Source: Glandiceps talaboti
Lineage: Eukaryota > Hemichordata > Enteropneusta > Spengelidae
DNA length: 64,000 nt
Direction: 5' to 3'
Assembly (NCBI RefSeq): GCF_964340395.1
Contig: NC_135556.1
Location: forward strand, 10,590,001-10,654,000
The position numbers and the translations under genes were made by a program. Position 1 is the first letter of the stretch, and each line of letters starts with the position of its first letter. The notes beneath the pieces were generated by a model that worked only from the letters and a program-made list of their open reading frames with translations, ran no database searches and was not told where the DNA came from. Of this stretch, positions 35,752 through 47,408 are shown one piece after another.

Positions 35752-38700
35752 AACATCGTTATGACATTATTTCCTGTGATGATTTATAAACTTCATGATT
35801 AATATGATTTTACGAGATCTTAAATCGTCTCTGACTGATTTACAACCACCGTGCCATCTTCAACGTTTGTACACGTAAACTACTGTCATTACGATGCATT
35901 TACTAGTTTTATGGAATAACGTTCAGCACACCTTTTTAATTCAAGAAGGAATCCACACTTTTTACACTGAAAACGCATATGTTATATGTCGAGTATTGTA
36001 TTATCGTTCGTAAAAAATGCTTCTTTCAAGGTGTTTCGTTACCCATGTAAAATTAGCGATGAAGGGGCATAACGTTGAAATTCTGTTCACCTGGACGTAG
36101 AACGTATTTGGGAGGACGGTCGTCTTCGATTCTAGATACTCAAAGAAATCTAACTATTCATTGATGTTGGGAGCGACTGGTGATTTTTATTTATCATGAA
36201 ATTGTGTATTTGTCCGCGTGCTGGTTATAAGAATTTCAAATCATAATTTTAGACTACATAATATCAAGATCAGATATGATTATTCGTGAATTTTCCTTTA
36301 TGTTTTTAGAAGTTTGGTATTTGGTATTTTCCAATCGCATAAGAATAATTTCGATGGCAATAATGAGTGACTTGATTATGATCTCGTGCGTATTAAATAG
36401 ATTCGACGTAAGTTTTCTCATATTTCGTGATGTTGTTTCAATTTACGGTCTTCTACGCGATTTGAGAATTCTCCTGCTGGACTTTCTTCACGAGTTGGCG
36501 AACTTGATTCCCGTATGATTATCCAACCGATATTGATTGATAAACATTCACAGTAATGGATTATCAGAGAAATGATTTTTTAAGAGTCCTTTAGCAAAAA
36601 TATGTTAACAAAATTTTCTGGTAGCCACTGTTTTCGTTAACAGATCAGAGGAATGAAAACATGTGGTTTATTTACGTCAGACAGCACGATTTTTCTTGTT
36701 GCACGTATAGTCAGTGTCTGCCCACGAGTAATAATCAGTGCCGGTGCTTCTTTGTGAGACGAAAAAAAACGAATTTTGAATTCATATACTTCTAACTCAA
36801 CCAATAAAAATGGTCGATACTTTTGAATTTTGGTTGCTTCGTGGTCGATCTTGCATGAAATTCGCTCTCGTATCTTTTATAGCGTGATGTGAATAGTAAG
36901 ATTTTGTTGATGAAAGTCAATGAGATCATATATATATATATATGCACACATTTGCATGTATCGGTCCTCTTTCTTCCCACCATTATAAATTCATTTCAAT
37001 ACCATAAAACAGAGCAAAAAATAGACTAAATAAATCATAGTACATTAGTCAAATACAATATATGAAATTCTAAGATATTGCCCCATGAATTATTATCAAT
37101 ATCAAAATATTTATATTGAGTTCCTGATGTCGTTTTCTTCCATCGCCACCGACTTTGTTTTTCTATGATTATATACACGTTTCTAATACAAACCAATTAT
37201 CAAATTTTACGTCACATTGGTGCGAAAATAAATCAGAAAATGAATTAGAAAATTTCTTATTTCGGATAAATTCATGACACTTTGCTTCGACTATTCTATG
37301 AGTCCGAGAAACTTAAATGCTTTCTGATCTGTTTTGACTTTTTATTTTCTTAGCAAATGTGATAAATATTTTAAATCATAATCTGTGGTTGTACCATTCA
37401 AAACTTACACTTTACCAGTGAAAATACTGCAAAAATAATTGTTATCCAAAATTTTTAAAATGTTGCATTTTTATCAACAAAATATAAAAAAAGTGTAATA
37501 AAATAAAACCCCAAAATAGATCAGGTGTTCTTAGTAAAATACTGTTGTATGGCAGGGCATCTCCATTATAATTTGAATTTGTTGTTGATATTTACATTTC
37601 TTCATATTTGTTCTTTTCATCTTGTTTCACCATTAATAATCCCTCAGGATATGTTATGTGTACTAAATAAATAAATTACTTCTTTGATACTTTGTTAAAA
37701 TGCCCATGGAAATAACAACAACACTTCAAATATAGTCCTTTTCTTTTGGATCCTCTCTGTAAGAAAAGTATAACGTATCAAAAAAAAGAATAAACCTTCG
37801 ATGTGTGCAGTTGAAAGTTTTAACAATTTGGAACAAACCTTTACTTTCATACACTCGTTTACAAACACAGATGAATTTTCATTTGAAATGCAACAATTAT
37901 CACAGGCGAGTCTTTCAAATCAGATGGTATTCCTAAATTTCACAACGAAAACAAAATTTAAAGTATATACATCAAAGTTACTACCAAACCAGAAAGACTG
38001 TGTAGTTTCAATTAGGCGGCAGAATGTTATTCTACATCTCCCAACGTTTTTTGTTACGAATTACACAAACAAAATACAGGTACTGATAGCGCGTGACAAG
38101 TGAAATGTTACATTTTATCACACTGTTACAGTTTTATGTTCGAATTTTCCTCGCTTCCTTCCACAGTGATGTTGATTTGTGGTCACAGTGAGATAAAATG
38201 TATCATTTTGTATGCTTTCGCGCTATCAGTTTCTGCTTTTTGTTTTATGTAATGTGTAACAAAAAAACGGTCTTTGAGATGTAAAAAAACCCCATCGTAC
38301 TGCCTAATTGAAACTCTATAGTCACTCTGGTTTGGTAGTAACAGAAGAGGTGGCTGCACAGTTTAGCTTAATACAAGCATTAACTATGGGAAATAGTTTC
38401 TCGTTGATTGGAGCTGAGCAAGCAGTGTACATAATGAACTCTTTTTTTTTTTTTTTAAGTTTTGTACTGTAAAAATTACCGGGTAAGAGTTATGTGCTCG
38501 TTTAGGCAATCTGTAGTTTCCAAACAGAGAGATACATGTAAATCTCTGACGGGAACATGCGGGTTGAAAACAGTCTCTGCAGGTTCCTGTAGATGAATTT
38601 ACATCATTCTCTTTGCTTATTTGATTTCAATATTATACCTCTAAAATACTACGTTATGTGGAATATAGGATATGAAAATATACTTACCTACCAGTCACTT

Positions 38701-38764
38701 CAACTTCGAATCCTTAGAAAAAGCTTCGGATAATCTGTAGATGAAAAACTATAACAAGCAAGTT

Positions 38765-39150
38765 ATAATGTGTATTTAGACTGTGAATTGAATAAAGGGA
38801 AATTCAATTTGACTTTGTGTTATATGACTAAAATATCAAATAGCATAGTTTGTTCATTTTTCATTTTAGTGAAGTACTTTTTGAGTTGGATGTCTGACTC
38901 TTGCTTGTCGTGTGTAAAATATGTGTTATTGCTAAATAAGTGGCGTTTTTAGATTGTGGATTAAACAAAATGAAATTCAATATGACTTTGTGTGATATGA
39001 GTACAATGTTAAACAAAATACAAGCCACAATAACTGAATTGGTTTTTTTCGTTTTGCATTTTAATGAGGACTTTTTTGGGTAGAATGGCCGACTCTTGCT
39101 TTTCGTGTGTAAGTTATGTGTTATTGCTAAAAAAAATAAGTGGTGTTTTG
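38765..39150. repeat. Tandem duplication of about 185-200 bp
   Basis: Two diverged copies (about 38765-38950 and 38951-39150) share AAATTCAATTTGACTTTGTG / AAATTCAATATGACTTTGTG, GACTCTTGCTT, CGTGTGTAA and TATGTGTTATTGCTAAA. No coding capacity is evident. Confidence 0.85.
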
Positions 39151-41705
39151 TATACATCCAATGCATTCAAACATGTACATTATCTGTTGCGAAAATAAGT
39201 CATGGTTGGTTCCTAAAAATCGACATTATAAATACACATGATGATAGTTTCGGGACGTTTATATTAGCGCTAATTCATCACTGTGTTGGCAGAATTGATG
39301 AGCTATCTCAAAACAGTCAGCGGACCGCTGTTTTGTACAATATATAACTATTGTATGTAAACATTAAAGTAGAGCTTCCTCAAACTGGAATAGATTGTAA
39401 TAACAGCCACCCGACACTTTAGAGACACAGTGTTTGCAACGTTTTGCAGAATCTCAAAATTAAAACGGTTGATCGTGAAAATGGTGATTGTTGTTAACAT
39501 TTCCAATCATTAATTTTTGTGGAATAGTGCAATATTCGATCTTTTGAAATACGATTTAACAATCATATCGTGTCATTTTTGGGGGGAAATATTAAATTTA
39601 AAATTGTAGTTGAGAATACGTAGTATAAGAATGAACTGGCAGATGAATATGATACTTTTCCCGTGGGGGAATATCGGGGACGCGGTAAACACGTTTTAAA
39701 TGGTATTCTATAGTATTCAAATAGAGTACAATAAATATACTTTCAATTTCACCAAGGATTTCTCTAATCCCCTCTCTCTATCGCACGTTCATGAACGAAA
39801 TTATAAATTCTGATTTGACTGGATTTAAATCGAAAAACGATAAAGTGAATAAATCCATAAGCACTTGTACTAAATTTACTCTTGAGTCAAACATTGAGAT
39901 TTGCGAAAAAGTCGTGCACAGAAAAACGGGGATTTGTTTATACAATGTTGGCGAGGGAAATGGTATCCAGCCACGATTTACAAATATGTTCTGAGTGAAT
40001 CTCGGATATCATTTTGTGGTTAGCTTTAAAGATATTTTTGTTACAAAGATGGAAGACTGTCAAGTCAATTATCATCTCGTTTATCGTATATACAATTCCA
40101 TCGTCGGATCGACGGTGTTTAAAATGCCGCAACATGTGGTAGTCATCATGATTATAGAAAAATAACCTCCCATTGCATAGCATTGGTAATCATGACAACT
40201 TAGATTTGTTGAGACGAATTTCAGGAGAGGAATGACTATCAACAATCAATTTAGTTTTTATTCGATCATTTAATCAAAAAGTTTTAATCCTTTCTGTAAC
40301 AACATCTTTCCCGCCAAAAGTAGACGAACGAATTTTGTTTGGTTTTTTTTCTAATTTTTTGCACATTTGCACTTCATTTTTAAGCGAAATCTTGAATTAT
40401 AGTCAATACAAATCGGTGGTGTGAAAAAGTTGTTTTAAAATTAAAGTCGTCAAATTTTCCTGAAATTACAGCAATTTGTCTTTGTGGTAGATGATTGTTT
40501 TATAGGGATATCTGCCAGCCCATCCTTCGAGTCTTGCTGCAAAGGGATTTAATGCAAATGTTTACAAACAGATTATTCAATATTAATTGTGATTTTAGTG
40601 GTGAGTGTTTCAGATTCGGCGCTGTGTCACATACATGTAACTCTTTGTACCAATTATAAAATCAGCCCTTCGTGTCGATGAAAATGTTGATTATTTCCAT
40701 GTCCGGATTACAGCCGTTTTGCTCGCCACACAAATGCACTTCATCTGCGTCGATAGCAATAAATTGGATGACACCTAAACTAAGTCAACTTTTTTGAATA
40801 GTGTTGAATTCATGGCATGATGATTTTGGTATGATTTTGACAATGGTGTCGTTGCGTATGGTAAAAATCGTGTGCCGATACCGGTCGTTCAAGATTTCAA
40901 GATGGCTATAACTTTACTCTTTTTTAAACGACCTGCATTCCGTTCAGCATTGAGAAGTCATTTTGCTCTTTTGCTTACAAGCATTTTTTTTAAAACAACT
41001 ACTTCGACCAAGCGATGCTTACATCCTATAATTACACCACAGTTCTCGTTTTCATGTTTAATTCATATCAAGTCAATACCTGATTTTCGAATTTTTAAAC
41101 ACGATTTTCGTTTAAAATACATTCACGGAATTTAAAATAGAACGACTGTGTGAACACTTTTTATCTCCTATTTGTCAGCAACAGGTTAACAATGATGGCT
41201 TTGTGACATATGACAAAAAAGTAATGTATAGAATTTAGCACTTTCCACGCAACTATTTGGTGATTTGTTTTCAAGCGGCCACAACAGCTGGACCGCCATA
41301 TTTGTGACATGATTGTACATTATAACGTTGTAATGTAAAACAGCAGTTGTACTAAAACGTTTGAATGCTATGTTTAGTCTTGTGGTGTTTGCTGCAATTA
41401 GACTTTTTCAGAATCATATTCTTGATATTGTTTATCATAGTACTCCATTCCGCCGTACATTTTTTTTTATTTCTTGGAGTGATTTATCGAATACATGATT
41501 TTATACACCAGTTGAACGAGTTGTCATAAAGATGTGCAACATTATACTTTTAGATTTTCAACAGCGATGTCTCTCGTTCGTTGAATATGATTCACGGTTA
41601 TCATGTGAGGATGTTCTTTTTCTATCTTATTTTGCATCCAATGAAGACAACAACCTTCACCACATATACGTTTAATTTCTCTATGAATTTAGCGCTGAAC
41701 TATGG

Positions 41706-42125
41706 AATTGTTAGACCGAATAAAAAAAATAGTGTGTTTCCAACACCTCTACCGACCCTCGTTTAAGCCACCGACCCTTAAAAAAATTTACATGCAAAAA
41801 GGTGAAAATTATGATAATTGATTTCTTTTTCCATGTAGATTTTCTCACCAAAGTATTTCTAGTCACTTGTTTTAAAATCACATTGCAGAGAGAAACGATG
41901 TTTTTTCAGCCTATAAAATCACAGTCTGTATATTGTGTTTGTCTACTTCTGAATCACATAATTGTCTTCATTTACTTCTTTTACACCTCATCAACTGTTA
42001 GGGAAGTATTGTGACCAACAAGTATCTTGTCTTTGGGACGAAGTGATTAAAAAAATAAAAATGTAAAATAAAATAAAATCCCGACCTACCTACCCTATTT
42101 TCTGAAATCATGTTATCGAAAACAA
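41706..42125 (+). mobile_element. Inverted-repeat DNA transposon remnant, family 2, copy D
   Basis: It starts GACCGAATAAAAAAAATAGT then GTGTTTCC, with CTACCGACCCTCG and CCGACCCTTAAA, and ends ATAAAATCCCGACCTACCTA followed by TCATGTTATCG. It is collinear in inverted orientation with copy C at 2966-3390, including an internal TGATGAGGTG...AGAAGTAAATG segment on the opposite strand. It lies in the Xlox intron about 0.9 kb before exon 2. Confidence 0.7.
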
Positions 42126-43019
42126 AACGTTTATTTTTTACTTTTGCCCGAGTCAAAGGAACGTATTTGCTATCTCTATCATCTATGAACATGGCATCTT
42201 AAGTCTGGTTAAAGATGTATTTGTACAATCGTATTAGACATATTTAATTATCGCTTGTTGCATATATTGTTACTTTATCATAAAGGGTAACCTTGTAATG
42301 TGCCTGAATCGGCAGTGCATAAATTGGACGCTGTTTTTGTTAAATTTTACCCTGGTGAGATTTTCTGAAAATACAACCGTGTACAACCATCTTGTCACGT
42401 AATATGCTTTCCCCAACATCTGACGAATTCGATGGATCTTTATATATAAAAAAATAAAATACGGAAAATGAATTTCTGAAACGCGTGTTGAACTAAACTG
42501 GTTTTGGTCACAATCGAGGGATGTTGAATACTTTATAATAAATTTAGCTTTGCGACTGCAAATGTACCAAGACACGTTGTTTCTAGTCTTGCATTGGGAG
42601 ACTTAACAAATATATTTATTGCAATTTTAGCTCGCGCGGCATGATTTCTGTAATCTCCGTTCCCAACCAAAATGCGCGACCTAGCTTTTTGCCCAGTGAT
42701 CATTTCAAAATGTATAGGGTTTGGAGTATATTTAGGATTTCGTATTCCCCTACAGGTGTATATATACAATGCAGTGTCTGCTTTTTCGGGTGTTTCCGAC
42801 AACTGACAATTTTAGTGACAGCTTTCGAAGAACACGCATACGTATTCACACCAAGTCTTTGACACGTTTTAAAACATATTTCTATGGATTCGTTGTACCA
42901 AATCAATTGTTTGAATAATCCACAACTTTTTTTTTCATACGCCATCGCTTCCCTCTGTGATTTCAACTGAGCGATTGTTCTCTTAGCTTTCATTTTTTTG
43001 TTTTCGCTTGTTTTTTCAG

Positions 43020-43543
43020 GTGCTTCATTCAGTGATCTCGATGAAAACAAACGAACAAGAACTGCCTATACACGAAGTCAGCTTCTGGAATTGGAGAAGG
43101 AGTTCCATTTCAATAAATACATCTCTAGACCGCGGAGGATCGAGTTGGCGGCCATGTTGAATCTGACTGAACGGCACATCAAAATATGGTTCCAGAACAG
43201 GAGGATGAAATATAAGAAAGAAGAAGCCAAGAGAAAACCACGAGGTTCATCCGACTCTGAACCGACCGACGACACTGCTACATCAGCTTCAAAATCACCT
43301 ACCCCGTCTCCCCAAGAAGCTACAATAGTAAACACAACAGCAGTTTCCGTGGCAACTACAATTACATCTCCTCCTCTGACACCAACTTCGCCAACAGCGC
43401 CAACAACGTTGACTTCAAGCCTTGCCGCACCAACCCAAAGCCACGCAATTAACATGAGCACATCAGCGGCAAATAAGAACACTCTACACCAGTTAAGCGG
43501 CGTTGCAACTCTCGGTACTATTATGTCCTCTAACAGATATTAA
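43020..43543 (+). CDS. Xlox: Xlox (Pdx-type ParaHox) exon 2: homeodomain and C-terminus
   Basis: Second coding exon. It follows a pyrimidine-rich tract ending TTTTTTCAG at 43019. The split Gly codon is completed and the protein continues ASFSDLDE into the homeodomain at residues 174-233 (bases 43046-43225). The homeodomain has the recognition-helix core [11 protein letters not shown] with W48, Q50, N51 and M54, and the Xlox-diagnostic His at position 44 (TERHIK). Position 56 is Tyr (codon TAT, 43211-43213) where Pdx/Xlox proteins known to me carry Trp. After the homeodomain comes [12 protein letters not shown] and then about 85 residues rich in T, A, S and P with no domain I recognise. The stop is TAA at 43541-43543. 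An intron just upstream of the homeobox is the usual gene structure for this family. The protein should bind TAAT-core sites, alone or with Pbx. Confidence 0.97.
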
Positions 43544-43954
43544 TTTGTCCGACAGATTAAAGAACACACACATGACAATGCATAACAGTGAAAAAAAACA
43601 GTCATGAATATGTACTGTCTTAGAGGGCCTGGTCTCACACCTAGCGGTTCAGAGTTGTAGAGATTTAATTAACTAGAGGTGATAAGGAAATATTACATGT
43701 GAACCTTGACCAAAATACACCAGTCCCACTCTACCACTTCAAATAAAACGCATCGAATGGTTTTTGTACCTATATATTTATTACAAAATGCTTACTTGTA
43801 CTTAAAGTTAGAGAAAAAACCTTATGCAATAAGCTTTTAATGTAAGTATTACTTTACGTTCATTGTCACCGTGTAAAGCGATTTCTTTTGTGCCTCGCTA
43901 TCCGAGATTTGATTCGCTCTAAGCCGGTGTATATCATTAGCCCTATGGCGGAAA
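43544..43954 (+). other. Xlox 3' UTR and immediate downstream flank
   Basis: Non-coding sequence after the stop with one AATAAA signal. Nothing else is recognised. Confidence 0.5.
43742..43747 (+). terminator. Candidate polyadenylation signal of Xlox (AATAAA)
   Basis: The first canonical AATAAA after the Xlox stop lies 199 bases downstream. A T-rich stretch follows some 20-45 bases later. This would give a 3' UTR of roughly 220 bases, ending before the MITE-like copy that begins near 43955. Confidence 0.45.
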
Positions 43955-44374
43955 GGAGTGAGATCAATAGTTCAATGTAGGATAAAAAAAACCAACTAAA
44001 TTCTTTTAGATTGTCTCAGATCCCCCCCCCTTTTTTTTTAACTTCATTGGCCAAAATTGAACATTGTTTCCGACCACACGATCAATTTCAAATCAGAATG
44101 TAGTGGTATGAGATACAAAGCCAGTATGTAGTGAGGACAAACATAGGTTTTTCATTGACACTTTAATGTATTTCAGTTCCATGCATTTACTATGCGAAAA
44201 TTCTCCCATTTCTTAATTGCTTATATTGTTAGAAACATTTGTATTCAGGGGTACAAAACAGCTTCCTTTAAAAGTAAAATCGTTTTTTGCACGATCAGAA
44301 CTAAAATGGTTCAACACCCCCCTTCCCCCAAGATTTTTGTTTTTTATCCTGTATTGAACTATTGATCTCGTCCT
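43955..44374 (-). mobile_element. MITE-like element, family 1, copy B
   Basis: Terminal inverted repeats: GGAGTGAGATCAATAGTTCA then ATGTAGGATAAAA on the left, TTTTTATCCTGTATTGAACT then ATTGATCTCGTCC on the right. The interior is the reverse complement of copy A, with GTATTCAGGGGTACAAAACA here against TGTACCCCTGAATAC there, and GCGAAAATTCTCCCAT against GGAAGAATTTTCGC. It is 420 bp and lacks the expanded internal tandem array of copy A. No clear target duplication. Confidence 0.75.
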
Positions 44375-47060
44375 AAGTCACATGGCCTGCCCCTCATAAA
44401 TCTTACACCTCAACGGTGACGTCCTAGACTGCAGCCTGCCATCACATGGCGTAAGGAGAGATTCTTTGTGAACTCGGCAGCATGTAATATGTGTCCGTCA
44501 AATGCTTGAAACTCACATATATGCTGGTTCTGAATACTTTAACGCTGTCAAAGTTGAGATTGACTATTGACTAAGTCTTTTATTTCGCTTATTTTACCGC
44601 GCGTTGTCATACAGGATGAATTCCACACCCCTGTAAATATGCAAAGTTTGTCAAAAGTTTCACCGCTTGAAGGCATATTTTTTTTGAAACTCAAACCCAA
44701 ATCTATACATTAAATGCATACGAATGAGTAAAACGGTGAAATACAAAACTCAGCTGATTGTAATCCTGTGACGTCCTAGTTATAACTTGGATATTGAAAA
44801 AAAAATATTAGCAAACAAGAACTTGAACTTTACAGATAGAGTATATGTATGAATGGGTGTAACCCTGTCTGTTAATCCACCATGGTGTTAAACCATGCAA
44901 CAAACTCAAAGTAACTTTAGTATAGATGTCGTCTCTTACATGATATTTTTACATAGTATTAATTCTAGAATGGACTTTGCAAGCAAAGAATGCCTAGTTA
45001 TAGACGAGTGAGTCACTGTCCTGTGGACATTAAACCTTCTCTTTTGAAACCCATATGCTGCAAATATAATTTAAAAACTCCCCAAAAAAAGGAATAAGTT
45101 TACGAAATAATATGCGAGATTACTTAAAGGGAAGGGGGCAATAGAAACGAAACGGCAGCGTACACAACTCGGGTTACGTTTACGTTGGCGTATCGATTGC
45201 AGACTTTGTTTTGTGTTATTCGCCGATTATTGAAAATCTGCGCTGATTAAAAAAAAAAGACGAATTTCTCAATGTGGTGAACTTTAATAAACAATGAAAT
45301 GTAGAAATCAAGAAAAGACCCCACGTGGTGTGAAGATAGTGTCAATTACAGTTACCAAGGTGAAATGAATGGATTGTGTACAATGAGTATCGGTTCAATT
45401 GATAGGCAGCTTTTGATGTCCCTGCGCTCTAATCACAGCGGTTTTTATTTAGTCTTTAATTAAGTTTATTGTTTGTGTGTAAATTATAACTGTTAATCTA
45501 TTTCCACCATCCTGAAAGGAACAAATTTAATTATTTCAAATCAGCGAATCTAGTTTGTGTATTTTGCATACCTGTGAAGGTCTTTGATATAACCTTCAAG
45601 AACGATAAAGACGAAACCCATGGAAAATAAACACATTTTTGGTTTTATTTTTCAGACCTCTGTTTTGATCTGTATTCATAATTCTTGTCTAATTGTAAAG
45701 AATAAAAACAATTTTATGTGGCCAATACCTCGCTTCATTGTAGAGATTTGTTTTTGGTTTTTAGGTGTGTGAAAAAAACCAATCGGTAATAACTTGAGTG
45801 ACCTAATTCACCTGTTTGGAAACTGAAAATTCTTAGGTCAGCTGTTTCCGTTTCTTGTGTATTTCTGTCCGGGTCGTAGAGTAAGATCTATGAAATTGAC
45901 ATGGACGTATATTTGCTACCCACGTTCCAATCACAATCAAAAATTGCAACTAAATCCCATTGTGTACATTCCTATATCAAGGTAAAATACACCTCAGCCT
46001 GAGTATATCAAGGTAAAATATACCTCAGCCTGAGGGAGAAATATCCCTGGAAATCAAAGTTCCTAAAATGTACGGCTGCAAACTTTGGAAGATTGTTCCT
46101 GGTCTTTTTGAAATGAGAAAAAGAAAATTAGGGTTTCACCATCTTGTTTAAAAGAAAATTAAAAAAAAAATCATTTTTCCTATATAGTTAATGATTCGGC
46201 GGCCATATTTGAATTTATAATGACTTGGATTATCACTCCAGTGACCTCGATTTCAAAAATGTGTTCAGTGACTTATAACTGAGAATGCATGGGTTGGGAT
46301 TTTTTTGAACAAACTAACAGCAACAGTTTGAGATTTTGGTTTTATATCTGCGACACATACAAGATTAAATACGATATTGTGTTAGGATAGCACCCCTTAA
46401 CTGTTTGAAAGTGACGTCGAAAAGCCTTTGGATGGACACTGAATTTATGACGCAAAAGGTGTCAATGATCATTGTTAGCCGAACTAAAAGAAGAACTAAA
46501 AGAGAAATGGCCAGCTTAGATTAATATATCTAATACATAACATTTTGTAATGTAAACTTACTAATGTGTGTCCAGGCAACAAAGCCCGGGGAGTAACATC
46601 TCTTCAACGAAATTTATCAAAAAGATTTACCGATTGTCAATTAGAGTAATATACGAGAATGTAAGGCCTGTCTACACATGTCGGCTTAATTTATGTGCTG
46701 ACATCTTAAACTACGCTCCTGACATATTTATAGCATGTGTGGTGCTAGATTTATTATAAAAGTTATCAAACACGTGATATCCAATTGTGACCTATTTCTG
46801 TGTTTTGATGTTGACACCGTTATGGTATAACCCTGATGTATGCCACGGTATAGGGAAGTGGAGAACGGAATCGTGTAGGCGGTGAAAGTATCGCACGGCC
46901 TTGTTGGTGTCTTCTGTTTGTTTGTTTGTATGTTTGTTTTCTTCCTTTCAAGGTTTCATTATTTCGTTGATGTTGCGCTGGCGATGGCAGTGGCGTTTTG
47001 GTTACGAGTTTATTTTAAATTGTATAATTTTTGAGTATACAGAGGTTGATTGGTGGGTAA
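44375..47060. other. Xlox-Cdx intergenic region, left part
   Basis: No gene. A 30-base tandem duplication occurs at 45972-46034 (TATCAAGGTAAAAT, then ACCTCAGCCTGAG, twice). An AT-rich stretch at 45430-45500 carries forkhead-like TGTTTGT and caudal-like TTTTATT words. Confidence 0.5.
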
Positions 47061-47321
47061 TGGGAGACAGAAAAATAGCAGAATGCTAGTAGTTGAGCCT
47101 AACCTCTAAATTTTTAGTGTTGAAGTTTATGAGTTTTGTGTGAAGCTGGTTGTTTCGTGGTGCTGATGCTGGTGGTGTGGTGCTGGTGGTGGTAGTGCTG
47201 GTTTTGGTGGTGGTGGTGGTGGTGGTGGTGGAGGTGGTGGTACGTGGTGGTGGTGGTGGTGGTGATGGTGATGGTGACGATGATGATGATGACTTAATTG
47301 TTGCTGCTGTCGCTGTTATAG

Positions 47322-47362
<41 letters not shown>

Positions 47363-47408
47363 GATGATGATGATGATGATGACGACGACGACGACGACGA
47401 CGACGACG
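47061..47408. repeat. Dispersed repeat carrying triplet arrays, copy 2
   Basis: The unique part (AGAAAAATAGCAGAATGCTA, then TTTTTAGTGTTGAAGTTTAT, then GGTTGTTTCGTGGTGCTG) matches copy 1 at 7400, followed by (GGT)n, (GAT)n, a short GCTGTTATAGTTG spacer, (GTT)n, (GAT)n and finally (GAC)n, which copy 1 lacks. The same orientation is kept. Confidence 0.85.
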
